A stretch of 20,927 nt of DNA from Rickettsiales bacterium (GCA_031266615.1 JAISAR010000027.1:1-20927), one strand, 5' to 3'; shown: positions 8,859 to 15,692, numbered from the stretch's first letter. Program-made: numbers and translations. The notes: generated by a model from the sequence alone, not told the origin.

Positions 8859-8903
8859 ATTTTTTTCTGCCCTAAGCACTCTTTTTAAACAACACAAGAT
8901 TTA

Positions 8904-8930
8904 TGTCACTCCAGTGCGTAACACTGGCCA
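8904..8930. repeat. Half copy of a Wolbachia-type palindromic element
   Basis: CCAGTG (8911-8916) and CACTGG (8922-8927) form a six-base-pair hairpin with a five-base loop, preceded by GTCA. This matches one arm of the palindromic elements found inside leuS at 12837-12908. It lies in the leader of the BrkB-family gene. Confidence 0.5.
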
Positions 8931-8935
8931 TAGGA

Positions 8936-9250
8936 ATAGAACAAAAAACTACTTGACAACCTTCGCCAACCCCCTTACAATAGAATTGTGGGTGTTTTAG
9001 GCCTAAAATTTATCTCTAATCTTGTATTAAGTGACAAAAGCACAGTATAAAACAAGGCGTGTTATGTTTAATTTTTGCAGCATGGACACTGCATGTCTTT
9101 ATAATTTTTTGTCTACATTAGCTGAACCTCGCTTACTAAGCGGTGTAAGAGAGAACCGGACGCCAAGTTTTTGAGAGAACAGTAAACAACTCACATCACG
9201 GGGTTTCTTTTGCCTTTTTTTTAAATTAGTTAAAAATTTAACCAATCCCA
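8936..9250 (+). repeat. Promoter-bearing dispersed repeat, copy A
   Basis: The block starts with AAAAAACTACTTGACAA and then, in order, has the promoter core listed separately, a TATGTTTAATTTTTGCA box (about 9061-9080) that can form a TGCAG...CTGCA stem, a degenerate copy of the hairpin/ACGCCAA region (about 9130-9166), and the GGGGTTTCTTTTGCC box with T-tract (about 9197-9222). Copies C (window end) and D (minus strand near 17116) share the first two boxes almost verbatim. A 62-codon minus-strand frame across it (9099-9287) is not credible as a gene. Confidence 0.65.
8953..8981 (+). promoter_or_regulatory. Near-consensus sigma-70 promoter core in repeat copy A
   Basis: TTGACA (8953-8958), exactly 17 bases, then TACAAT (8976-8981). 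No protein-coding gene lies downstream on the plus strand for more than 2 kb. Confidence 0.6.
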
Positions 9251-9445
9251 TTTTTTTCACAAAAAATTGCTTGACAAACTTCAACATTCCCCTTATAATA
9301 ACATCATGGGTATTTACAACCCCAAGGTCAGCTACTTGTCAAGCGTATAAGACATTAACGCCAAGTTCCTAAATAGATATTGACCAGGGCTTCTTTTGCC
9401 TTGTTTTTTCATTTAGTAGATTTTTTAAATGTTTATTACTAAAGT
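9251..9445 (+). repeat. Promoter-bearing dispersed repeat, copy B (shortened)
   Basis: After the promoter core come a degenerate GCGT...AACGCCAAG hairpin region (about 9338-9363), a GGGCTTCTTTTGCC box with T-tract (about 9387-9408) and the AGTAGATTTTTTAAATG stretch seen at the corresponding place in the 1-306 units. The TTTAATTTTTTGCAC box of copies A, C and D appears to be missing, so this copy is internally deleted. Confidence 0.6.
9271..9299 (+). promoter_or_regulatory. Consensus sigma-70 promoter core in repeat copy B
   Basis: TTGACA (9271-9276), 17 bases, then TATAAT (9294-9299): a perfect match to the textbook consensus in both boxes and spacing. No downstream plus-strand gene is close. 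Confidence 0.65.
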
Positions 9446-9449
9446 AGTA

Positions 9450-9513
9450 TCCTGGATCACAGTGTCAGCTACTTAGATGACAGGAGAAGGGGCTACTTGG
9501 GTGACACCATTGT
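9450..9513. repeat. Decayed palindromic-element remnant
   Basis: The sequence GGATCACAGTGTCAGCTACTT and a second GGCTACTTGGGTGACACC resemble arms of the Wolbachia palindromic element (GGATCCAGTGTC / GGATGACA type). They are arranged as an imperfect direct repeat of GCTACTTxGxTGACA. No long stem remains. Confidence 0.4.
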
Positions 9514-9533
9514 TGACTGGCAAAACGGTACCT

Positions 9534-10982
9534 TTAATTTGTCCTATTACCATTGGTATTACAATTCAATAACTCTCCAAAATCAATTATGTTTGCAAAG
9601 TAGTCACTATCTATAACATCGTCACTTACACCATTAACGTGAATGAGGACTGGACGGCATGAAAAGCCTTTTGGACGGTTTAGTGTATCTATTTTCGTTT
9701 GTACTTCCTGGATTATTGAATGACCAATTTTATTTTTTGAAAATTTGATTTCGCAAATGTAGAGAGTGTTGAACTTTGTTTGAATCATATAATCAATTTG
9801 ACAACCAGCACTATTGCTTGTCTTCCTCTGAAAAAATGGATTTTCGCTTACTATTCCATCAATTCCTAAGATATTATGTATGCTCTTTCTATTGTTAAGC
9901 ACCAAATTTTCAAACTGAAGTCCGATGATTGTATGCCACTCCGGTAGAGATGCAAGCAATCCCATGGAGTAGGCGTCACGATTAATTTTTCCTAGATTTT
10001 TTTCAATATATTTTTGATAAAACCTTAAATAGTTATCTTGAAGTCTGTACCTTCTCAGTCGTGAATCAATACCCGTTTTTATATTCCAAGTGTGATCCTT
10101 TGTAATAAAACCAGCAAGCTCGAGCTCATATAGATACTCGGAAATGCGTCCGTGTCTTGCAATGTCTAAAGCAGCACAAATTTCTTCCTGTTCTTTAGCT
10201 CCAGTAGAAAGAGCCCTGACTATTTGCTTATAAAAAGCTGTTTTTCGCATGAATAAATCTGAGAATATTTGGTCAAATTCCTCAACTAAAAACCCACCTT
10301 TCAAGAAACAAAGCTTTTTGATATTTTCTTCAGCACTGTGTTTAAAATTTACCTCTTCTAAATATTTTGGAATTCCACCAGTTACTGCGAGTACCTTAAA
10401 TTTTTCATATGCTGAAATATTTTTTGGCCAAAATCTATTACAATCAGAAAGCGTTAATTCCCCGAGTGTCAAAGTCATCGATATTCTTCCTACAAAACCA
10501 GTGCTACTGAGTATGTTTTTTTCGATCCAAGATGATGCAGATCCACACACAACAAAAATTAACTTGTTGTTATTTTTTAGTTGTGTATCCCAAAAATTCT
10601 TTATTTTGCCTAAAAAAGTTGGGTCTTTTGAGCCCATCCAAGAGATTTCATCAAATAGCAGTAATATTTTCCCTGATAGTAGACGCTCGCCAACTGCCCA
10701 TAGTAAATCGCTCCAGTCATCATACCTAGCAAAAGACGTATTAAATTGCCTAGCAATTTGCCTAGAAAATTCATTAAGTTGGTGAGATATTGTAGTATGC
10801 TTCTCCGGTGGTAAACCTATAAATGAGTAATATTGCTCAAAATGCTTACCGAACTCTTGAATTAATCGACTTTTTCCTATACGACGCCTTCCTTTGACTA
10901 CAACAAAAGAAGCGGTATTTTTTTCTTTAAGCTCCAGTAATTGCTTTAACTCAGCTTGCCTACCAATAAATGATGGAGACAT
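9534..10982 (-). CDS. STAND-type archaeal-like ATPase with C-terminal PD-(D/E)XK (DUF234-like) domain
   Basis: The 482-residue protein starts with FIGRQAELKQL, typical of archaeal-type (MNS-clade) ATPases. It has a Walker A motif GRRRIGKS (residues 31-38), a Walker B motif ILLLFDEISW and a sensor-like LIFVVCGSASSW. A winged-helix region follows (EEICAALDIARHGRISEYL). The C-terminus carries Asp397 (CQIDYMI) and Glu411-x-Lys413 (CEIKF), the full PD-(D/E)XK signature. Biochemical function is unknown; families of this kind are often linked to mobile elements or defence. I chose ATG 10982, where the FIGR motif follows directly. The frame is open to another ATG at 11012, which lies deeper in a 54-bp repeat array. 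No good ribosome-binding site precedes either. The gene stands alone between repeat-rich regions. Confidence 0.85.
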   Translation of the reverse strand: MSPSFIGRQAELKQLLELKEKNTASFVVVKGRRRIGKSRLIQEFGKHFEQYYSFIGLPPEKHTTISHQLNEFSRQIARQFNTSFARYDDWSDLLWAVGERLLSGKILLLFDEISWMGSKDPTFLGKIKNFWDTQLKNNNKLIFVVCGSASSWIEKNILSSTGFVGRISMTLTLGELTLSDCNRFWPKNISAYEKFKVLAVTGGIPKYLEEVNFKHSAEENIKKLCFLKGGFLVEEFDQIFSDLFMRKTAFYKQIVRALSTGAKEQEEICAALDIARHGRISEYLYELELAGFITKDHTWNIKTGIDSRLRRYRLQDNYLRFYQKYIEKNLGKINRDAYSMGLLASLPEWHTIIGLQFENLVLNNRKSIHNILGIDGIVSENPFFQRKTSNSAGCQIDYMIQTKFNTLYICEIKFSKNKIGHSIIQEVQTKIDTLNRPKGFSCRPVLIHVNGVSDDVIDSDYFANIIDFGELLNCNTNGNRTN

Positions 10983-11173
10983 AAAACACGAAATGTAAAT
11001 CTTTGTCTCCATTATGAGCTATAAAATTGGAGACGTAAATAAATAAATTGTGATCTTTGTCTCCATTATGTGTGGTAAAATTGGAGACGTAAATAAATAA
11101 ATTGTGATCTTTGTCTCCATTATGTGTGATAAAATTGGAGATATAAACAAATAAATTGTGATCTTTGTCTCCA
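10974..11173. repeat. 54-bp tandem-repeat array with embedded GTCTCCA/TGGAGAC inverted repeats
   Basis: TGGAGAC recurs at 10974, 11028 and 11082, with TGGAGAT at 11136. GTCTCCA recurs at 11005, 11059, 11113 and 11167. Both series keep an exact 54-bp period, giving about 3.7 units. Each pair can form a seven-base stem: TGGAGAC-N24-GTCTCCA or GTCTCCA-N16-TGGAGAC. Units two and three are nearly identical, and the first (10974-11027) is diverged. The array overlaps the first codons of the ATPase gene (ATG TCT CCA), so the gene start is itself one half-site. It may be an operator-like or RNA-hairpin array, or simple slippage duplication. Confidence 0.8.
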
Positions 11174-11379
11174 CTTTTTCTGGGTAAAGTCAACCAAACC
11201 CATCTAAAAAACAAACTACAACTGTTCCTTCAGAGTAAGCTTAACTAATTTTAGAATGATTTAACATAAATCATTACAAAATGCCAAGAAGTAAATTAAC
11301 AACAGAAAAAATAACATAAAAATCTTTTTACCTTCAAAAGTATGCTATTTTATATAGTTTAAATCATCTAAATAGATTT
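11174..11379 (+). promoter_or_regulatory. Leader region with a weak candidate promoter for the LytM lipoprotein/leuS pair
   Basis: Apart from AT-rich DNA, I see only a weak candidate: TTACCT (11328-11333), 17 bases, TATATA (11351-11356), about 24 bases before the ATG at 11380. No hairpin or recognisable element was seen. Confidence 0.3.
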
Positions 11380-12003
11380 ATGTGGCGTATAGCCTCATTC
11401 TTTATATTATTGGCAATACTAATAAGCTGTGGCCTGCAAAAACCTGCACCTGTGCTGCTTAAAGGTGAAGAGTTTTATGGCAAAAGAGACCTAGAATATA
11501 CAAGGGAATACCGTTTAATTAGAGAGGATGTTGATTCTTCAATAAGAAAAGAAAATAGAAAAGCCGTCATAGATAAGGTATATAGAGATAACAATAAAGC
11601 GCAAAATGTGGAAATTAATGGGGTAAATTGCAAATTTGTAATGCCAGTTAAAGGTACTGTTATTTCAACTGCCTCCTCTGATGAAGTATGTAAAGATGGA
11701 GTAAAAATTGCTGCTCAAGGCGGAACAAATGTGGTTGCTTCTGCACCTGGTAAAGTGATATACGTAGGCAAAGGGCTGAGGTGGTATGGAAATTTAATTA
11801 TAGTGGAACACAAAGATAATTATGTGACTGTGTACTCCTATTTAAAAAACATACACGTTGAAATTGGTGATAAAGTAAAACAGGGTCAAGTAATTGGATC
11901 TGCGAGTAAATCAAGTACGCAGGATAAAGATCCGCAGATGTGCTTTACAATACGACACAATGGTCAAGCGGTTGATCCTTTGAAGCATATGAACTGTAAT
12001 TGA
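11380..12003 (+). CDS. Lipoprotein with degenerate LytM/M23 peptidase domain (NlpD-like)
   Basis: The 207-residue protein begins with a lipoprotein signal peptide: hydrophobic FFILLAILISCG with lipobox LISC and Cys17. It ends in a LytM/M23 domain (about 85-203) with the family layout GTNVVASAPGKVIYVGKG, WYGNLIIVEH, GDKVKQGQVIG and IRHNGQAVDPLKHM. The zinc and catalytic positions are all changed: the HxGxD motif reads KDGVK (105-109), the YAHL histidine is Tyr154, and the HLH motif reads QMC (186-188). It is therefore very unlikely to cut peptidoglycan. The nearest match I recall is E. coli NlpD, a degenerate LytM protein that activates a cell-wall amidase; that role is inferred here. Its stop is 12 bp before leuS, so the two are probably co-transcribed. 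Confidence 0.87.
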   Translation: MWRIASFFILLAILISCGLQKPAPVLLKGEEFYGKRDLEYTREYRLIREDVDSSIRKENRKAVIDKVYRDNNKAQNVEINGVNCKFVMPVKGTVISTASSDEVCKDGVKIAAQGGTNVVASAPGKVIYVGKGLRWYGNLIIVEHKDNYVTVYSYLKNIHVEIGDKVKQGQVIGSASKSSTQDKDPQMCFTIRHNGQAVDPLKHMNCN

Positions 12004-12015
12004 ATTTGGATTTAT

Positions 12016-14607
12016 ATGAAATATGATTTTAAAAACGTTGAAAAATTTTATCAAGATAAGTGGAATTTTTCTGTAAGCAAGGACAGCAAGCAAGAGAAAT
12101 GTTACGTGTTGGAGATGTTTCCATATCCATCTGGAAAAATTCACATGGGACACTTACGTAACTATGCAATAGGGGATGTGATAGCGCGTTATAAGAGAGC
12201 TTGCGGATTTGAGGTCTTACACCCAATTGGCTGGGATGCATTTGGGTTGCCAGCTGAAAATGCCGCAAGGGACAATAATATTAGCCCTGCGGCATGGACG
12301 AAAGAGAATATAGATAGTATGCATGCGCAGCTTAGATCTATAGGTCTTTCTTATAATTGGGAGCGTGAACTTTCCACATGTGAGCCTGACTATTACAAAC
12401 ACGAACAAAAATTTTTCCTGGATTTTTTAAAGCATGGGCTTGCCTACCGAAAAGAGTCGTGGGTTAACTGGGACCCAGTAGACCAAACAGTGCTTGCAAA
12501 TGAACAAGTAGTCGATGGAAAAGGGTGGCGGTCAGGCGCAGTTGTTGAAAAACGTAAGTTATCCCAATGGTTTTTAAAGATTACTGATTTCGCTGAAGAT
12601 TTACTCAAGTGTTTGCAAGATTTAAAAAATTGGCCAGAGAAAGTCAAAACAATGCAAGAGCGCTGGATAGGAAAATCCGAAGGAGTCACCATAGAGTTTG
12701 AAATAGTTGGCCTAAATAAGAAATTAAAGATTTTTACAACTTCTCCGCATACTTTGTTTGGAGCTTCTTTTCTTGCAGTAGCAGCAGAGCACCCTATTGT
12801 GCAGGATATCACGCTTCCAGATGCTCCTGAAGTTTTGTCATCCCAGTGCTCCGACACTGGGATCCAGCAAAAAGATGAATGGATTCCAGCGTCACGCGCT
12901 GGAATGACAATTGATGATATAAACACAAAGGGGGAAAATGACGAAAAATTTGGAATTTACACCGGATTGAACGTTAAACACCCATTCCTTGACAAGGAAT
13001 TGCCGCTTTATATAGCGAATTTTGTATTGATGGAGTATGGAGAAGGTGCAATTTTTGGATGCCCTGCGCATGATCAGCGTGATTTTGAATTTGCACAGAA
13101 ATATGATTTGCCGATTATTCCTGTAGTTCGTGAAGAGGGTGCGCAAGCCACAGAGACCTTAAAAGAAGTGTATACCGGCGATGGAGCGATGTTCAGCTCT
13201 GAATTCTTAAACGGATTAACTGTCAGCAAAGCAAAGGAAGTAGCCGTTAAAAAGCTTGAAGAAGAAGGAATAGGCAAAAAAACGATAAACTATCGTTTAC
13301 ATGATTGGGGAATTTCAAGGCAACGTTATTGGGGATGCCCTATACCTATAATATATTGTAAAGATTGTGGAACTGTGCAAGTGCCAGAAAAAGACCTTCC
13401 CGTAGTTCTGCCAACAGATGTGGAATTTAAAAGTGGTGGCAATCCGCTTGATAAACATCCAACTTGGAAATTCGTTGATTGCCCAAAATGCGGAAAGCAA
13501 GCAGAGCGTGAAACTGATACACTTGACACCTTTTTTGAATCTTCTTGGTATTTTGCTGCATTTTGCAGTGAAAATAAGTCTATCAATAAGGATGCGTGTA
13601 GTCGTTTTATGCCTGTAGATTATTATATAGGTGGAATAGAACATGCGATCTTGCACCTGCTTTACTCACGATTTTTCTGCCGCGCTTTGACCAAATGTGG
13701 TTACCTTAATACTAAGGAGCCTTTCTCTACTTTAATCACTCAAGGAATGGTTTGCCATGTAACTTACAAAGATGAGAATGGTAAGTGGCTTTTTCCTGAA
13801 GAAGCAAAGGAATTGATGGCACAAAGTGCTGAGATTCAAGTTGGAAAAGTCGAGAAGATGAGCAAATCAAAAAAGAATACAGTTGACCCAAATTTTATCA
13901 TAGAAAAGTACGGTGCTGATACTGCTCGCTTGTTCGTATTATCTGACACTCCTCCAGAGAAAGATATGGAATGGTCCGATGATGGTGTAGAAGGTTGTTC
14001 TCGCTATATAAATAAATTGTGGCGCATGGTAATGCAATTCAAGCCTGTCATCCGAGTAGCTGACACTGGGATTCAGAAAGAAGACATATTGTCACATGCT
14101 GGAATGACACCAAATAAAAATGTTACAGGTAAACTTCTAGAATACAGAAAAAAAATACATAAGCTCTTGCACGGGCTTACAGATGACTTGGAAAGCTGCA
14201 GATTAAACTGCGTAGTGGCAAAATTCCGTGAAATGACGAATTTAATAACTGAAATAGATGTGAAAAATGGAAAATCTCTTATTGATGAAGGTATATGTAT
14301 ACTAATCAGAGTAATTGAGCCATTTATACCACACCTGGCTGAAAACTTATGGCAAGAAATAGGAGGCGAAGGTATGCTATATCTAAAGCCTTGGCCACAA
14401 GCTGTCAAGTCACTGCTAATTGATGATATGGTGACCATAGCAGTTCAGATCAATGGAAAATTGCGTACAACAATCGAGGTGGCAGTTGACTTATCTCAAG
14501 AAGAATTAAAGAAAATAGCAATAGACTCTGTGTCCAATAGGATCGATCAAAGCAAAGTTCGCGCTATATATGCTGTACCAAATAAGATAGTAAACATAGT
14601 TATATAA
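12016..14607 (+). CDS. leuS: Leucyl-tRNA synthetase
   Basis: A class I synthetase of 863 residues that charges tRNA-Leu. The HIGH motif is HMGH (43-46) in FPYPSGKIHMGH. The KMSKS motif is exact (614-618). The CP1 editing domain is present with HDQRD (352-356), but the Thr-rich TTRPDT motif reads TTSPHT (241-246). Zn-type cysteines are visible in YCKDCG and CPKCG. The anticodon-binding and C-terminal domains follow, ending in VNIVI. Two palindromic elements are inserted and read through. One lies in CP1 (about residues 274-298), the other between the catalytic core and the anticodon domain (about 678-698). The frame is intact, so the gene should be functional. The start has a TTGGA-like ribosome-binding site and follows the LytM lipoprotein gene by 12 bp. 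Confidence 0.98.
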   Translation: MKYDFKNVEKFYQDKWNFSVSKDSKQEKCYVLEMFPYPSGKIHMGHLRNYAIGDVIARYKRACGFEVLHPIGWDAFGLPAENAARDNNISPAAWTKENIDSMHAQLRSIGLSYNWERELSTCEPDYYKHEQKFFLDFLKHGLAYRKESWVNWDPVDQTVLANEQVVDGKGWRSGAVVEKRKLSQWFLKITDFAEDLLKCLQDLKNWPEKVKTMQERWIGKSEGVTIEFEIVGLNKKLKIFTTSPHTLFGASFLAVAAEHPIVQDITLPDAPEVLSSQCSDTGIQQKDEWIPASRAGMTIDDINTKGENDEKFGIYTGLNVKHPFLDKELPLYIANFVLMEYGEGAIFGCPAHDQRDFEFAQKYDLPIIPVVREEGAQATETLKEVYTGDGAMFSSEFLNGLTVSKAKEVAVKKLEEEGIGKKTINYRLHDWGISRQRYWGCPIPIIYCKDCGTVQVPEKDLPVVLPTDVEFKSGGNPLDKHPTWKFVDCPKCGKQAERETDTLDTFFESSWYFAAFCSENKSINKDACSRFMPVDYYIGGIEHAILHLLYSRFFCRALTKCGYLNTKEPFSTLITQGMVCHVTYKDENGKWLFPEEAKELMAQSAEIQVGKVEKMSKSKKNTVDPNFIIEKYGADTARLFVLSDTPPEKDMEWSDDGVEGCSRYINKLWRMVMQFKPVIRVADTGIQKEDILSHAGMTPNKNVTGKLLEYRKKIHKLLHGLTDDLESCRLNCVVAKFREMTNLITEIDVKNGKSLIDEGICILIRVIEPFIPHLAENLWQEIGGEGMLYLKPWPQAVKSLLIDDMVTIAVQINGKLRTTIEVAVDLSQEELKKIAIDSVSNRIDQSKVRAIYAVPNKIVNIVI
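12837..12908 (+). repeat. Palindromic element inside leuS, CP1 domain (protein-coding)
   Basis: The 72-bp element runs from GTCATCCCAG to CTGGAATGAC and holds two hairpins: TCCCAGTG/CACTGGGA (12841-12848 and 12855-12862) and TTCCAGCG/CGCTGGAA (12884-12891 and 12897-12904), each extendable by one pair. Its length is 24 codons, so the frame is kept. It encodes a stretch including SDTGIQQKDEW and SRAGM that is foreign to LeuRS. It matches the published class of protein-coding palindromic repeats in Wolbachia. Confidence 0.85.
14047..14108 (+). repeat. Second, decayed palindromic element inside leuS
   Basis: GTCATCCGAG...GACACTGGGATTCAG at one end and GTCACATGCTGGAATGAC at the other align with the element at 12837-12908, but the stems are broken by substitutions. 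It encodes VADTGIQKEDILSHAGM, clearly parallel to the SDTGIQQKDEW...SRAGM of the first. It is older or more diverged than the first copy. Confidence 0.75.
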
Positions 14608-14649
14608 AAATCTGAGTAGCGCCTCCCTAACTTTATAGTTATACTTTTT

Positions 14650-14678
14650 TTGACATGCGATTATACCTTTTTTAATAT
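14650..14678 (+). promoter_or_regulatory. Candidate promoter of the outer-membrane protein gene
   Basis: TTGACA (14650-14655), 17 bases, TAATAT (14673-14678), about 50 bases before the chosen ATG at 14731. The -35 is perfect and the -10 matches four of six positions. This also argues against the TTG at 14650 as a start codon. Confidence 0.5.
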
Positions 14679-14730
14679 AAAGGTTATATACTTGTGCATT
14701 ATATATATTTTTTTTTGTATGAGGAGTTAT

Positions 14731-15519
14731 ATGAAAATGAAGAGATTATGCACCTTAGCTGTGTTACTCACCTCATCTTTAGCGAGTGCAGCGGGTGATG
14801 TAGCGGCTAGTTTAGAAAGTCAGTACTACGCAGGTTTAAACTTTGGTGCTGGATGGGGTGGTGGCTTTGTAGTGAAACCTAGCGTCGTCTTTGGTTATCA
14901 TTATGACCAAAACTCTAAATTTGAACTTGAGGTTCTCAGTAATGTTAAATCATTAAAGAGCATAGGAGCTAGCTTATTGGCAAACTACCGTTTTTATCCT
15001 GACCTTGATATCGACCCTGTTAAACTATACGTCAGTGGAGGTTTAGGTGGATATCTTCAAATAGTACCTTTTGGCTTTGGTGGCGGTAGTACGGGTATCC
15101 CAACTAGTAAAAAAGATGTTGGGACTCAAACTGGTAAAATAGATGTTGGGACTCAAACTGGTGAAAAAGACGTTGGAACTCAAACTGATGAAGAAGGTGT
15201 TGGAACTCAAACTGATGAGGAAGGTGCTGGAACTCAAACTGATGAAGAAGGTGGTGATGCAGCTGGGGCTATAAGTGCAACTACAGTTTCACCTATTTAT
15301 GCTAACAAAGCAGGGGGAGAAAAACCTGAAGGCCAGTCTGTAGCAGACAAAATACTGGGTTCTATTTCCTATAAACTGAAGGTTGGCGTTGATTATGAAA
15401 TTACTCCACAGATAGTTGGTGCAGTTGGTATTACCGTAGGCGGGCAATTGAGTGGCTTTAAACCACCGATAAAAATGCCAGATGCAACTTTAGAGGTAGG
15501 AATTCGTTATAATTTTTAG
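14731..15519 (+). CDS. Wsp/P44-Msp2-like outer-membrane beta-barrel protein with GTQT repeats
   Basis: From the ATG at 14731, preceded by GAGGAG, the protein has 262 residues: a signal peptide (about 1-20, cut near SASA), then barrel-strand-like segments (YYAGLNFGAGWGGGF, VVFGYHYDQNSKFELEVL, SIGASLLANYRFYP, KLYVSGGLGGYLQIVPF). A long loop follows, and the C-terminus ends LEVGIRYNF, whose last Phe is a barrel-assembly signal. This fits the Wolbachia surface-antigen family (Surface_Ag_2). The loop (about 115-200) carries five 9-residue repeats with GTQT (residues 127-171). The next gene is a tandem paralogue with the same barrel and a different loop. Expected in the outer membrane, with the loop outside; the role is unknown. 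Confidence 0.88.
   Translation: MKMKRLCTLAVLLTSSLASAAGDVAASLESQYYAGLNFGAGWGGGFVVKPSVVFGYHYDQNSKFELEVLSNVKSLKSIGASLLANYRFYPDLDIDPVKLYVSGGLGGYLQIVPFGFGGGSTGIPTSKKDVGTQTGKIDVGTQTGEKDVGTQTDEEGVGTQTDEEGAGTQTDEEGGDAAGAISATTVSPIYANKAGGEKPEGQSVADKILGSISYKLKVGVDYEITPQIVGAVGITVGGQLSGFKPPIKMPDATLEVGIRYNF
15109..15255 (+). repeat. Five-copy 27-bp coding repeat (GTQT ladder)
   Basis: Five 27-bp units start at 15109, 15136, 15163, 15190 and 15217. They encode KKDVGTQTG, KIDVGTQTG, EKDVGTQTD, EEGVGTQTD and EEGAGTQTD, followed by a partial EEGG. GTQT is invariant while the flanks grade from basic to acidic along the array. Confidence 0.92.
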
Positions 15520-15692
15520 TGTGAGTATTAATCTTCAGTATTGCACCCTGTTTAATGCTTAGATAATCTAACTATGAATAAAATTATTCTCAAAGTAAAA
15601 TATGCTTAAGCCAGCAAACAGAATTGTTTAGACGCTTATTCCCTCTTAATCCAGCCTGTTTTGAGGAAGGACAAACACAGTATGAGGTCCAT

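Noticed and set aside
9099..9287. 62-codon minus-strand frame
   Set aside because: It lies wholly inside the dispersed non-coding repeat, spans the -10/-35 region of copy B, and equivalent frames are not kept in other copies.
10974..11173. Possible CRISPR array
   Set aside because: The units are contiguous 54-bp duplications with no unique spacers, and there are no cas genes.
10960..11214. Minus-strand 84-codon frame with 18-residue repeats (HNGDKDHNLFVYISNF)
   Set aside because: The repeat arises because the 54-bp DNA period is a multiple of three; the frame has no ribosome-binding site, overlaps the ATPase start in another frame, and shows no sign of protein-level conservation.
12444..12926. 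160-codon minus-strand frame over leuS
   Set aside because: Shadow of leuS; part of its apparent sequence is the reverse reading of the palindromic element.
15043..15237. Minus-strand frame with Ser/Asn/Phe repeats opposite the GTQT ladder
   Set aside because: Periodicity is inherited from the 27-bp coding repeat on the plus strand; the plus frame has signal peptide, barrel and C-terminal Phe.
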